Part shown: positions 11,038-22,700 of the stretch, piece by piece
How positions within the stretch are numbered: the first letter of the stretch is position 1
How the letters are laid out: each line of letters opens with the position of its first letter
From: Fomitopsis serialis
Taxonomy: Eukaryota; Basidiomycota; Agaricomycetes; Polyporales; Fomitopsidaceae
DNA length: 64,000 nucleotides
Assembly: GCF_022376445.1 (NCBI RefSeq)
Contig: NW_025954979.1
Location: 62,001-126,000 of the forward strand
Direction of reading: 5' to 3'
Translations under genes and position numbers: made by a program
The notes under the pieces: generated by a model
Told to the model about the DNA's origin: nothing
Seen by the model: the letters and a program-made list of their open reading frames with translations, nothing else
The model's database searches: none

Positions 11038-14000
11038 TCAACTCAACTTCACCTTCTTGCTAGGCTGCGGAGTGCCCTTGTCGCTGCCCTTGCGCTTCAT
11101 GACGGTCGACTTCACACCTGACGCTAATTCCTTGCGCTTGTTCCTCATGATGACGGCAATTCGCCCAACCTCCGAGTCAGCTCCATTGAACAGGATGGCG
11201 TTATCGATCATCAGGTCCATGTCCGCCTCCCAAGCCTCGACGGAGTCGTACTTGTCTGCATCCAACTTTTGACGGATGGTCCGGAGGTCACGGGCATCTT
11301 TGCGTGGGATGACGTCGAAGTATGTCGGTATACCCAGTAACTCGGGGTCAACGGGCTCACGGAAGACGAAAGAGCTGGACAATTCCGTCAGTGAGAGAAG
11401 TGCAGCAGAAGCTACACCACATACATCGGATCAGCGACGAGTTTGTTCATGGCACTTTGGAGGCTGCGCTTATCGTTCCACGCAAGTTTCCTCTCCGTAA
11501 CCTTCGCCCATTCCTTCTTGAACACACGTTCGACTTCGGCGCGCAAGTGATAGGATACGTGGTCGGCGGATTGAACGTTCGACAATTACGGAAGATGAGG
11601 TCAACGTCTTTGGCGAAGTTCTCCATAGTGACGTAAGCACCCTCGTTCAGTTTCGTAGACATGGTACCGAAATCCATAGGTTCCTTGATCTCATCGTAGT
11701 AGCTGCAATGATAGTCGTTAAAACGCGTTCGGAAACACGGACCCCGACGATGAATACTCACGTCGGACATCCATCCAAAACGGGGTCGACCGGCTTCAAG
11801 AAGATGCGGCATCCGGCAGCTTCATCAATATCTTCAAAACTTCTCTGCACTTCTTCTCGTTGAGAGGGGTAGCCTGAACGGCCGCTTTCTTCTGCTTAGC
11901 CACCGGCGTTGGTACCTCTTTCTCCTTGCCCTTAGCAGAAGCGCGCTGACGAACTTCAGCGGCCGGTTCAGAGGACGGTACGGCTGATGCTTTGGCAGTT
12001 TTTGCTTTGTTCACTTGCACGGCGCTACCGTTGGTGTGGGCAGCACCATTCTGCTTCGCTTTGGGAGCTGGTACGGATGCAGCAGAAGACGGTCCCGCAA
12101 CAGGTGCGGATGGCGCCGGCCGGTCTTTCTTGGACGGTGTCGCAAGGGCCAGTATCTCGTCCTCAGTCGGATCCTCGGAGGGCTTCTTACGTTTGCCGAT
12201 GACAAGCTTCGGCGCGTGCTTCTCCCTCTCCTTCTCTGCGGGTTGGATAGCCCGCTGTTTGCGTCCCTCGTTCTTCTCCCTCTCGATAGCGATGACCTCT
12301 TCGAGTAGATCGGCCGATCCATCATCAATATCTGGCGTTGGCGGGCGTGGCAGAGGCGAAGGCGACCGCGGTTGAACCTTTTTACCCTTGCTTTGGCAGC
12401 TGGTTTTGGTGGTGCCTCCGACGGCGTTGTGCCGCCTACCTTCAGTTTGATGGACGGCCGCGGGTGGCCGAAGCTGCCGGCGCAGGCCGCTGAGCAGGCC
12501 GTGGTGGAGGGGGTACCGGCGCAGCCGGGACTGCTTTAGTCGGCACAGGGGAGGATCTACATCTCGCGGCTCTGCAGCACGATCTGCAGCCTCGAGAGTC
12601 TTATTGATGCGCACCCATTCTGAGATCGAGGTGTCAGGGATTGGAATGTCGTTACAACAATCAATATAGACTTACGCTTATCAAAGAAGGACTCCAATGC
12701 CAGGGCCTCGCTGTGAACGTAGCTGCCAGGCGCATTGTACGACTTCGCGTTACTGATCACCAGGCGGAAGTCGTCCTCGAATCCAAACCGATCCTTATAT
12801 TGCCCCGACTCGAGTTTGGCATTCATAGTGCTCAAGTCCATAGCATTCTTGATAACCTCGAAGTAACTAAAAGTCCGGTCAGATGGCATGCGCCTGATGC
12901 ACCAAAGAAAACAACGCACTTCGGTGCATGGTCCCGCACGGGATCAACAGGCTGCAGGAAGACGGCAGCGCGTTTGTGGGTTTGAAGCTTCTTCAAGCAT
13001 TGCGACAAGCTCGCAAGTCGTTCAAGCTCATTCCAGCCGACTGAGCCTTCGGGACGTTCTGTGGCTTCTTTTTTTCCGGTGCTAGTGCCTTCTTAGGCGG
13101 AGGGACCTTCGGCACGGAGAAAGTATCACGTCTGCTGAGGACAGGACTTGCCGCGGCGCTAGGTGTCCTGTAGATACATCACCCTGCACGCTACTCGGAG
13201 GTAGCTTGAGTTTCGGCGGTCCCGCGAAGGGCAGAGTTGGCGTCCTGATGGCGGCCCTCCCGTCCTGATCGTCGGGCGCGTTTAAGCGGAAGCTTGACTG
13301 GGGGAATAGGAGGTGCGACTTCGGTCACTGGAGTCGGCGGGAGGTGGATAGTGACCTTGGGCGGTGCCTCTTCAGCGCCACGAATCAGCAAGTCGGCGAG
13401 CTTGAGCAAGCACCATCGGACTTCGTTGTCTGTCTCGGGTGCTCTGCAGAGAAGCGAGGAATCAGTACGTGGTCTGGATTTACAAGCCAACGGACATACA
13501 AAGCGATGGGCATCAGGGATTCCCTGATCACTTCGCTCTTCCCGAGCTCTCGATCCTTCCGGAAGGCCTTGATCATGAGATCCATGTCGCTCTTCTTGTT
13601 CTCTTTGGTCTTCTCGGCACCGTTGCCATCTTCTTCAATGAGCACCGACTCCGACTCCTTCAACGTCTTGACCTCGCCCATGGATACGAGGAGTGCGAGA
13701 CTGAGGCATGCGTTCTGTGCTACATGTCGCCTGATGAGCCGGGAAGGGTCGTTGGCCATAACCGCGAGGATGTAGCGCATGACCTTCGGCGTGTACCATT
13801 TCGTGAGGAACAGGTAATCGAACGCCGCCATACGGACTTGGGTGTAGTTACCCTCGCTAAAACACCATAAGCATTTTGGCCTCCACGAGATGATGTAGGG
13901 TTGCCTACCGTGTCAATGAGAAGAATATACGGGGATCGTGAGGAACAAGGTTGGCCACACTGAGCATGAGGTGAAACTAGGAGCGACGATGAGCTGAAGT

Positions 14001-17000
14001 CATGCCGCAGTTAACACGAAACCCTGAACGAACCTCAACCACGGCGATGGTGACCACGTTGTGGTACGTCGGTATTAATCTGTCCATGCTGCGATATCGA
14101 TCTACCTCTGCGAGAGCCTGCTTGAGCAGATCGGCGTCTTGGGCATCTTGTACTGGCTGCGAGTCCATGGCGGTGAACTCGCCACGCTCTGGTGGTACCG
14201 TAGAGATAGTGGCACATGCCAATGCAGAAATCACTGTGCAAATGTATAATGCATCCGAGTACTACAGTGGATCAGCGGAGGTGCGACAAGCGCATTTCGC
14301 CGACCAACTCACCGGGTTGGAAGTGTTATCGTTGTACCGCAGCTGGTCAACGAGGAACTGTCTGACGATCGGTGGCGTCTTGCCGTTCTCGAACCGTACT
14401 CTTGATACGGCGCGTATCAAACTCTGTGCGCTTCGTGAGCAAACAATTCAGCAAGGAGACAATACCACTGTACCTTCCGCACAAAGTACTCCGCGAAGTC
14501 ACTGAAGTCGTTGGGTCTCGGCACATACGTATGACTGAAGAGGTCCGGCTTGGAGTCATCCGGTTCGTAACAGTAGCGCAGGAACAGCTTGAACAGGTGG
14601 AATAGGCCCAACCACTCCAGCCTCTGTATTGCGCACTGCAAGCAGCGAATGAATAAGACAACCGGTGCTACCTATCGCCATACTTACTGTTACGAGCGCT
14701 TGAGCTGCCTCGCAGCGTATCCGGTAGAAGTAGTTGGAAACAAGCACGGTCTTGGTGAGCGTACTTGAGATGATAGGATTCGGAGTCTTCGTCAACACTT
14801 GAATTGCCTGAGAATGCCTCGATAAGACTGGGACGAAGACCACGAAGAAAGCCGTCGTACCTCGTATTGCGCCACGATATCTCGATCCCGTTGTAGCTGT
14901 GACACCCACATGTAGTCCTTCTGGTCGAACGCGATGGCCGCGATCCACTCGAAATCCGCGTCGATCCGGATCCATTCGTATGTCTGTCCCGCCATGCTCT
15001 GTTCGTCTTCCTCGGTCCAGTCCGCCACTTTCCAGTTCTCGCGCTCTTTCTCGTTCTCCCATATCTCTAGTCCGAATCCCATGTCGACCATGTCCATTGC
15101 GGCAGCTGCCTCAGCGTCTCCTTCCGCGGCCGCCTGAGCGGCGGCCTGCCGCGCAAGGTACCGCTTCGTGTTCCGTCGTACTCGCTTGTACTTCGTGTTG
15201 AACGGGACTTCGTAGCGTTTGTATGGGCTCCGAATGTCCAGGACATGTTCGTAAGGGGTCCCGTCGGCCTCGTGGATTCGGATAGTCATTTGGCCCTGCA
15301 GCCATGTGTTAGACAATGTCAGCACCTGGTGAAAAGCCTACATACCTCGAAGAACGACACTGGCTTCATCAGTGCCTTCCCAACCTCGTTGTTTTCGTGC
15401 ACCTTGAAAGCCGGTGCGTCCTGGCGCATCGAGATCTCGACGGCCATCTTCTTTCGGTTGAAGGTTGCAGAAAACCCGAACGTAGGACACCCACTCCCGT
15501 ATATCCATTGTTCCGCGAAGGAACGTGGGTCGATGCCGCTCACCTTGCGACATGTCCGCAGGAATGAATGTGTCGAGATGAGGTTGTTCGGCATCTCGCC
15601 GCTGATAGCGGACAAGAATACCTTGGGAAGGACTCGCGACAGGCCTAACGACGTACCCGACTTGCCAAGACGTCGGTCAAGGATGTGAAGGACGAGAGGT
15701 GACTTCAAATTAATGAAGGGCAGTGTGGACGAATCAGGGGGATCCAGCTGTTGCGGTTGACAAATGGGCGGCATGGCGCCGTTGTCCAGCTGAAGCACAC
15801 GTTCCATGTCCTTCTTCAGCTTGAACCGGTACTCGTTACCGCCAAGCAGCTTGCGAGTGAAGAGACCCGCAATATACAAGCCGAGGCCATTGACCAGCCA
15901 CGTATCCGACCACGTCTTCTGCTGGATGTTGATGCCCATCCACTGGCAGGCGAGCGCATGGCTCAGGCAATGTCGAGTTTCGAAAACTTGATCTATAGCG
16001 TCCTCGCCATGCAGTAGGTCTACAGTGACCAGGGATAACGTAGCGCTGTCGAATCTTTGTGTCGGCATTTCATCCACGAAGGCAAGCTTGTGAGAGCCAA
16101 ATGGGTAAGAGCCGAACTCTGTTGAGTAGAAGCTCATGGCCGAACGCATGAAGGAAACGGAGTTCGCGAGAAGTCCTTCGTGACCCGGGAGACAGAATGC
16201 GTGCATGAGGGGTTGCATGGTCCCGGACGCATCTTCAGCAGCGCTGAGATCGGCGGGGATAGGTTGGACGTGGAATGGCCCGGCGGCAAAAGCAACGTGC
16301 TGTACGGACGTCAAGGTGCTTTGCGAGAAGAGGAATTTCGTCTTGTTGGAGTTGTAGGGATGGGAAACTTGTTCGACCAGCTCGCCGCTACAAACGACGA
16401 CTGTGGGACTGTCGCCTTCGAGTGGCTCTTCATCATTCATGGGCGTGTCTTCCCGCTGCTCCAGGTATCTTGGAACGACGAATTCGAATTCCCATGTACA
16501 CTTCTCCCATACGTTGTCAATGCAGGGTACCCAACATCGGGCTGCGTCTGGACATGAAGGTGTGGTGTATACGTGTGGTACGCGCTGTTCCATTGTCATC
16601 GACGACTGTGGCGTCACAAGGAACTAGGACTTACATATGGATATGTATCAGTCGGGAGCACAAATTGTAGTCCATCCGCAGGATTCCGCACGCTATAGGC
16701 GATATTCACCGTGATAGGGCTGAACTCCGGTACGGGAAGCGCTGGCTGAGACATTGGCCCAGGTGTTTGGGGTTCAGGAGTTGCAGCTGGCAAACGGTCT
16801 TCCATATACAAGTCAATGAACATCATCGAGATGACGCACCTTCGCTAGCAATGCCCGCAGCAGCATGCCCCGATTGCCTGAGAGAAACCTCTTTCGGGAT
16901 CGCAATCGATAATTCGCCCTCGTCGCCTTCAGCAAGCGCAGAGTACACCTTTCGCTTGAGCTCCGGGTGAACATGGACATCCTGGGGATTGGAGATGTTG

Positions 17001-17373
17001 AGATTGGTGAAGGGGTCATGACAGACGAAGTCCGCAGGATGAGAACCGACGGTGACCGAATGTATCGCTGGGTACTCGTTCAGCTCAGCGCAGCCTTCGT
17101 CTCAATTCTAGAACGTACTGCACTGCCTTGAATGAAGATGGAGTGTCTTCAATTCCTTGCTTGCGGGGACTACGGTGAGTTCCGTGTAACCCTACAGCGA
17201 GCTTAGCTAACTCCGCCTCTCGTCAAAATCGGCGGTCTCGTACCCAGAGACTGCCGGAGAAGTCAATCTCCAGCACAACCTTTTGATGACTAGTAGAGAC
17301 GAGAAACGTGTCAATCCTCAGCAGGCAGGCAAGAGGGAGAAAACACGTATATGGTGAACCCTCTGCGAACATG
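11038..17373 (-). CDS. TAF2: TFIID subunit TAF2 with three C-terminal bromodomains
   Basis: TAF2 is a TFIID subunit that helps recognise core promoter DNA. The N-terminal exon reads HQKVVLEIDFSGSLW and the next GYTELTVVPASKELKTLHLH, both TAF2 signatures. The M1-aminopeptidase-like domain lies at about 15.3-16.9 kb (CWVPCIDNVWEKCTWEFEF, HALACQWMGINI, WLVNGLGLYIAGLF). The zinc-binding HEXXH motif of active aminopeptidases is absent, as usual for TAF2. A beta-sandwich and HEAT-like repeats follow (13.2-15.3 kb). The same strand then encodes three bromodomains: about 12.56-13.0 kb (YFEVIKNAMDLSTMNAKL, KSYNAPGSYVH), 11.45-11.83 kb (YYDEIKEPMDFGTMSTKL, NCRTFNPPTTYP) and 11.05-11.4 kb (YFDVIPRKDARDLRTI, NAILFNGADSEV). 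The tail is Lys-rich. The start is uncertain: Met at 17373 or one farther upstream. A slip near 12995 breaks NALKKLQTHKRAAVF. One-gene status is inferred from continuous coding. Confidence 0.82.
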
Positions 17374-17717
17374 CTCCCGCTGCATTTCGGACGTGTCGAC
17401 GGCCACCAAAGATGCGTCAAAGGTTGGGAAGCACTTGGAATGTGAATGAGCAACAATGAGACGTGTAAGAGTGAGTAGAGCAAGCACGGTCGACGCGGCG
17501 ACAAGCAGCGTCGTCGAGGCTGGGAGAGACCTCCGCCGCGACGACGTTAGATGTGATTATGTAACCCCGCGTGTGACGCCCATTGTCCATGTGCTTAGCG
17601 CCGTGTTCCTCGTGGATCGGAATCTCATCTTGTTCAGAAATCTGGGCAAGTAGCAGCCACACATCGCGGCCCGCTCCTCGTATCCGTCCTCCTCCTTCGC
17701 TCACCGTGCAGTCTAAA

Positions 17718-19555
17718 ATGCCTCCAAAGTCTTTATTCCGTCAACCTGGAGCACAGCACTTCCAACTCGTGCATCGTTCGCAGCGCGATCCTCTCATACA
17801 CGATCCCGAAGCTAGTCAGCGTGTCCTGAGGGCCTTCGAGCGAGGGAATGTCGCTAAGGTGCGTGTAGACAACGCGCATGTCGCCGTACATTTTAGGTGA
17901 CCTGCGGCGCAGGGAAAGTCTAGGGCAGACCTAGAGAAGTTCCTCTCCCCCTCCGAGCTCGCTCACGACAAGGAGCGAGCCAACATCGGCGAGGCCGCAC
18001 TCTACGGGGTCTACTTCGACGATACTGAATATGATTACATGAAACATATGCGCCCCGTCGGCGTTCAGGAGGCTGGTGTGGATAGCGTTCTCGTCGAGGC
18101 TCCTGTCAAGACCAAGGGCAAGGGCAAGTCGAAAGACCCCATAGAACTACTAGACCTACCCCCAGGCGTCCTTCCATCCACCTCGGAGATACCCAGGAAC
18201 TATGAGGCGCAACAGAACATACCATCCTCGATAGTCGGCTTTCAACCTGATCTTGACCCACATCTCAGGCAAACTTTGGAGGCATTGGAGGATGATGCAT
18301 TCGTCGATGACGACCTAGACGATGACTTCTTTGGCGAGCTTGTCGCTAAGGGCGAACTTGCCCAGATGAACATCTCGACTTCAATTTCAGGAGGATGGTT
18401 TGAGGCGGAGACTCTGCTGCAAAGGGCGAGGAGACTGCGTCGGAAGAGGACGAGGTAGCAGTTGGGAGGCACGCTTTGCAAGATTCAAAAAAGCTCAGAA
18501 GGAGGCACCTCCGACCGACGCATCCGACATCGACGGTATTCAGAGGCGGAGACACTGTCGGGACGCTTCCACAGTTTTCTGTCGTCGGGGGCAAGAAGCG
18601 GCGAAAGGGCTCTTCGAACGCTTCAGGATACAGCATGAGTAGTTCCTCGATGTTCCGAAACGAGGGTTTGACTATGCTGGACGAGCGGTTTGAGGAGGTA
18701 GGCGTTACTACAAGTTAGCCTGTCCCAACGTTATATCATTGTTTGGCGATGCAGATCCAAAACAATACGACTCGGACGAGGAGAGGAGGAGGAGGAAGGC
18801 TTGTCGGACGAATCTGACGAGGCACCCGAACTGATCACTACCCGCGAGACTTCGACGCTATGATGCACGAGTTCCTCGATAACTACGAGATCCTCGGTGG
18901 CAAGATGCGCCATGTCCTCCATGGCGACACCGCTGCGGAGAAGCTCGACACGATCCGCAAAGCATTCGGAGGGGCTCGTCTGCGCGACGAAATGAGGATG
19001 ACAACAGCGAGGCAGGCGACATTCTGATGCCGTTAGATGTTGACGAGAAGCAGGGGCGGTGGGATTGCGAGACTATCCTGAGTGAGTCAATCCGACATTG
19101 CTCTACGTCTCGCTTTGATCTCAGCTTCCTTGTAGCGACATACAGCAATCTGGAGAATCACCCGCGTTTGATAAAGGCGCGGCAAGACAAACTCATCGCG
19201 AGAATTCGACTAGACCCGAAGACCGGCTTGCCAGTTGTGGACGGAAAGCAGCCTCAGTCACGACCACCCACGGACTCAACCTCGGAGTCGGAGTCGGAGG
19301 ATGATTCAAGAGGTTTGTGTCTCCAACCCGCACTTGACGTCGTACTGACGCTAGCGTTTAGTGCAACGAATCACCGTCTCTCGGCCGAAGAACGAGTCTA
19401 AGGACGACAAGAAGGCCCGGAAGCAAGCCGTGAAGGCGGAGCGGCAGCAACGTCGACTTGACAAGAAAGCGACTAAGGAGGAGTTCTCCTCGGAAGCGAA
19501 ACGACAGAATCGGACTTTGGCCAACAAGGAGAAGACAAAAGCTCGCAAGCTATGA
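17718..19555 (+). CDS. LTV1: Ribosome biogenesis factor LTV1
   Basis: LTV1 helps assemble and export the 40S subunit. Exon 1 (17718-17858) begins MPPKSLFRQPGAQHFQLVHRS, a near-diagnostic N-terminus. An intron to 17912 leads to KSRADLEKFLSPSELAHDKE and a long acidic region. Later signatures are DSWEARF-like SSWEARFARFKKAQKE, SSSSMFRNEGLTMLDERFEE, FDAMMHEFLDNYEILGGKM and HPRLIKARQDKLIARIRLDP. The basic C-terminus (KKATKEEFSSEAKRQNRTLA, KTKARKL) is typical. At least five one-base frame changes occur (near 18415, 18451, 18535, 18785 and 18850, with another near 18980), mostly fitting loss of a base from a G or GA run. This is the worst affected gene, yet all conserved blocks remain, so sequence error is likelier than decay. 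Confidence 0.92.
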
Positions 19556-19770
19556 TGCATTAGCAACTACGTGTAGAAGCTCTACTGTACATCGGTGTTC
19601 CGGGTAAAGTACTGTACAAGGATAACATGCGGGGTATCCTACCTAACGGCATTGGATGGTATCTAATGCTACACATATTTACAGCAAAAAGGATTGACAG
19701 CGAAAGCAAGTAAGTAGAAATGAGGGCAAACGTCGACAGGTCGTGAAAAGGATCGTGCTCATCGGTTTGT
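19556..19770. other. Convergent 3' ends of LTV1 and Fab1
   Basis: Short spacer between two converging genes; it should hold both polyadenylation regions. No discrete signal assigned. Confidence 0.4.
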
Positions 19771-22700
19771 TCACCAATCTGGCCATAAGTCAAGAAGAGA
19801 GTTCCCTTCTTCCTCAGGGGAGTCGTGTTGCTTCATCCACCTATCCGGTACCTGTGAGATCATGTGTTAGTCCATAAGTCGAATAAACAACGGTGGCGGC
19901 CACTGACCAAGGGGAAGTACCGCTCCATTGCGCTGAGGAAGCGCTGTCTGTACTGCTTCGGGCCAATGATAGTAGGTTCACCCTTGGTTCCTCCTCCGAG
20001 GAATGCAGAATCCTTGACCCAGCTCTCCAGTTTCTTGTCCCAAGTGTACGTGCGAACATAATCTGTGCAAGCGTTAATAAAGAATCCATACAGTACTGCC
20101 ATACCAGTCACCTACCGACGATCCCGACCACAAGTTCGTTATTGACGCTATCAACACCGACAACTAGAGAGTAGTCCATGACGTTGATGTCGGCAAGAAA
20201 CTTGCTATCGTTATACAGAGAGCCTCGGAGGATCCGCTTGGAGTGTTCACGCAAGTAGAACGGGGACAAATGAGCAGCTAGAGAGAACCTCAGAGTGACG
20301 AACGTGAACGCAAGTAACCAGTCACATACTCTCTACCAGATTTTCATCCAGCAATACCTCGTTTTCTCGCCCAGTGGATTGGACATGGCGGTTGCGAGTG
20401 GAACCTTTCAGGTCGTAGATCTACGCCAGGACTTTCTAAACATTCGATTGACGGGTGAACGTACAATGAGCCTTACCTTCGAGAAACGGCGATCGTAGAA
20501 CAGGTTCTCCATGACCATTAGGTTCATCTGAGTCACTTTGGCTTTACTGGGGCCTTCGTGGCTATGGGTCTTACGGAAGGTGATCTTGAAGCAACCAAAG
20601 ATCTTGGCAAGTAGTGTTGGTCGCTATTGCATCGTTTCAGAAAAATCATCTGTGTTTCCCGCGAGAATATCACTCACATCCGCCACGACCGCAGATGACA
20701 TGTAATCGAAGTAAGCAGGCGCGAAAGTCTCCATTGCCTGAAGCTCAGGCCGCGACAGCCCCTTCGCTATGAATCGGTCATCTGTGCCTCTGTCAGTCGA
20801 GACCCTACAAGCAAGGGCCACACTACGTACCGAGGGTCTTCAAGAATACTGATCCCGACTTTCCGCCACTTGCATCCCATTTAACACACCTTGCCAGCGA
20901 CTCGATCATGCTGCGTTCACAATCGTATGTACGACGGAGCGCATCAAATTGCTCGGGGAACAGGACAGTGCAGCTGATGGTCAGCCCGCCACTTTCGAAT
21001 GCTGATAGGATATGAGTAACGCAACGTCCCAAACGCAAACGTGAAATCCTCACAGATAGCCCAAGGCTGCTTCGAGGATGGAACTCGCAAATCCTGTGTA
21101 GGGTCCCAGTCGTCTGAACTGTCCACATTGACCACTCCCCATGTAGACGTTGACTCGGCTACTGATCTATCATCGGGCATGAAGGCTTCGCCACCATCGG
21201 TCAACTTGGGCTCCTTAGTCTGACGCTTCTCCGCTCTGGACCTCGCCAACATGTCACGATACTGAGGAGAACTGCGAGCACAAAGAGCACAAATTGAGCA
21301 CAAGATTCGAAGACATATCCAATGACTCACTTCAAGGCCAACGCGATGATTGACGTTGGTTCATCCGTCCTAACTACCATAGAGGAGTTTCGGAAGATAT
21401 GTTCGGGATCAGACATCGGATCTTCCCCGTCCGGCTCTGTGCGCTGACGAGGCTGAGGGATCGGTTGCGGCCAAAACCCAGACAACGCTTTAGTATGGAG
21501 TGTCGCTCAGTGCCGCTAGGCCCCACTTCAAGCTCAGGTGCAGGTGATGTCGGGGGAGCGGGTCCATGTGTCATTGCCGCCAGTACCGGCGAGCTCGAGA
21601 CGGAAGGGGCAAGCTGGTCAGAAACCTGGACGGAGGGTACAGGCACCTGTTCTTCCTGCTTGGACTCATCCGGCAATGTACTCGAGATACTTGCGTTGTC
21701 GGGCTCTGCTTGTCCGGTCTCCTCTGTCTCTGTAGTTGTGTCAGGCACCGGCGATTCAACACGCTTCGTTTGTTCTGGTTCCTCCTCTCCTTCACCTTCG
21801 TCATCTGCTTCACTTGAGTCTGAACTATCAGCCTCGTCTCGTATGGCGTCTTTGATACTGTCCAAGACCTCGACCCTGGCTCGAGCAGATGCCACTGGAC
21901 GAGGGCGTCGTCCCCGAATGACGGCATATCGGCGGGTCGAGCGTTCATTGTCTCGATTCATACGTTCGAAATGTTTGGCTATATTGGAGACTTTACTCCC
22001 GGCTCCTGCCTGTCTTCTGAATGTGTTCTTCGGTCCCGAGTTAGAGGTCGGACGAGACGATGTCATCTTCTCTGTACCGAGACCACGAACTGCGGCCTTT
22101 CCTTTCTTCTTCCCGCTGACGACAATGGAACCAGAACGAGATAGCGGAGGTGAGGGTTTCGTTGCCTTGGTATGTGCATCATGACGTGCGCTAGCGGATC
22201 GCTTGTCGGGCGATGTCTGTCTCGACGCAACGCGGGAATCAAAAGACGACACCAGAGGTCCCGGGATACGACTGCCAGTCACGCCATGTACCCTCTTTGC
22301 GTGAGTGAGGTACCGCGGAGCAATGTTGGCAGCATAACCTGACTCGAAGTCGGACACGGAGGTTTTTGTCCTCAGAGCTTGTCGGCGAGGTTTAGAGCGC
22401 ACGCGGGGAGGAATGTCACTTGGACCTTCCTGTTCGCTGTCCGACTGGAGAGACGCCGGAGGAAATGCAGTTTTGGTCAGTTCTTCCACTCCTTGCGCGG
22501 GTAGGAAGTCCTGGTACTTCTTGACGAGCTCTGCGACATTTGGATAATGGAACGAACGCCTGGGTAATCGAGACAACTGGGATGAAGAGCGGTCGACACC
22601 CGCCTTATCCGGAGCCGCCTGAAAAGGTTTAAGAGACATGATGTACACAGATGCGGCAACTGACTTACAGGAGGCGGAGACATTAAGGCATCCGGCGAAC

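Noticed and set aside
17718..19555. LTV1 as a pseudogene because of its many frame breaks
   Set aside because: All conserved blocks are intact in sequence and the same type of slip affects other essential genes in the window, so sequencing error explains it better.
21399..22184. 261-codon plus-strand open frame
   Set aside because: It is the antisense shadow of the low-complexity linker of Fab1.
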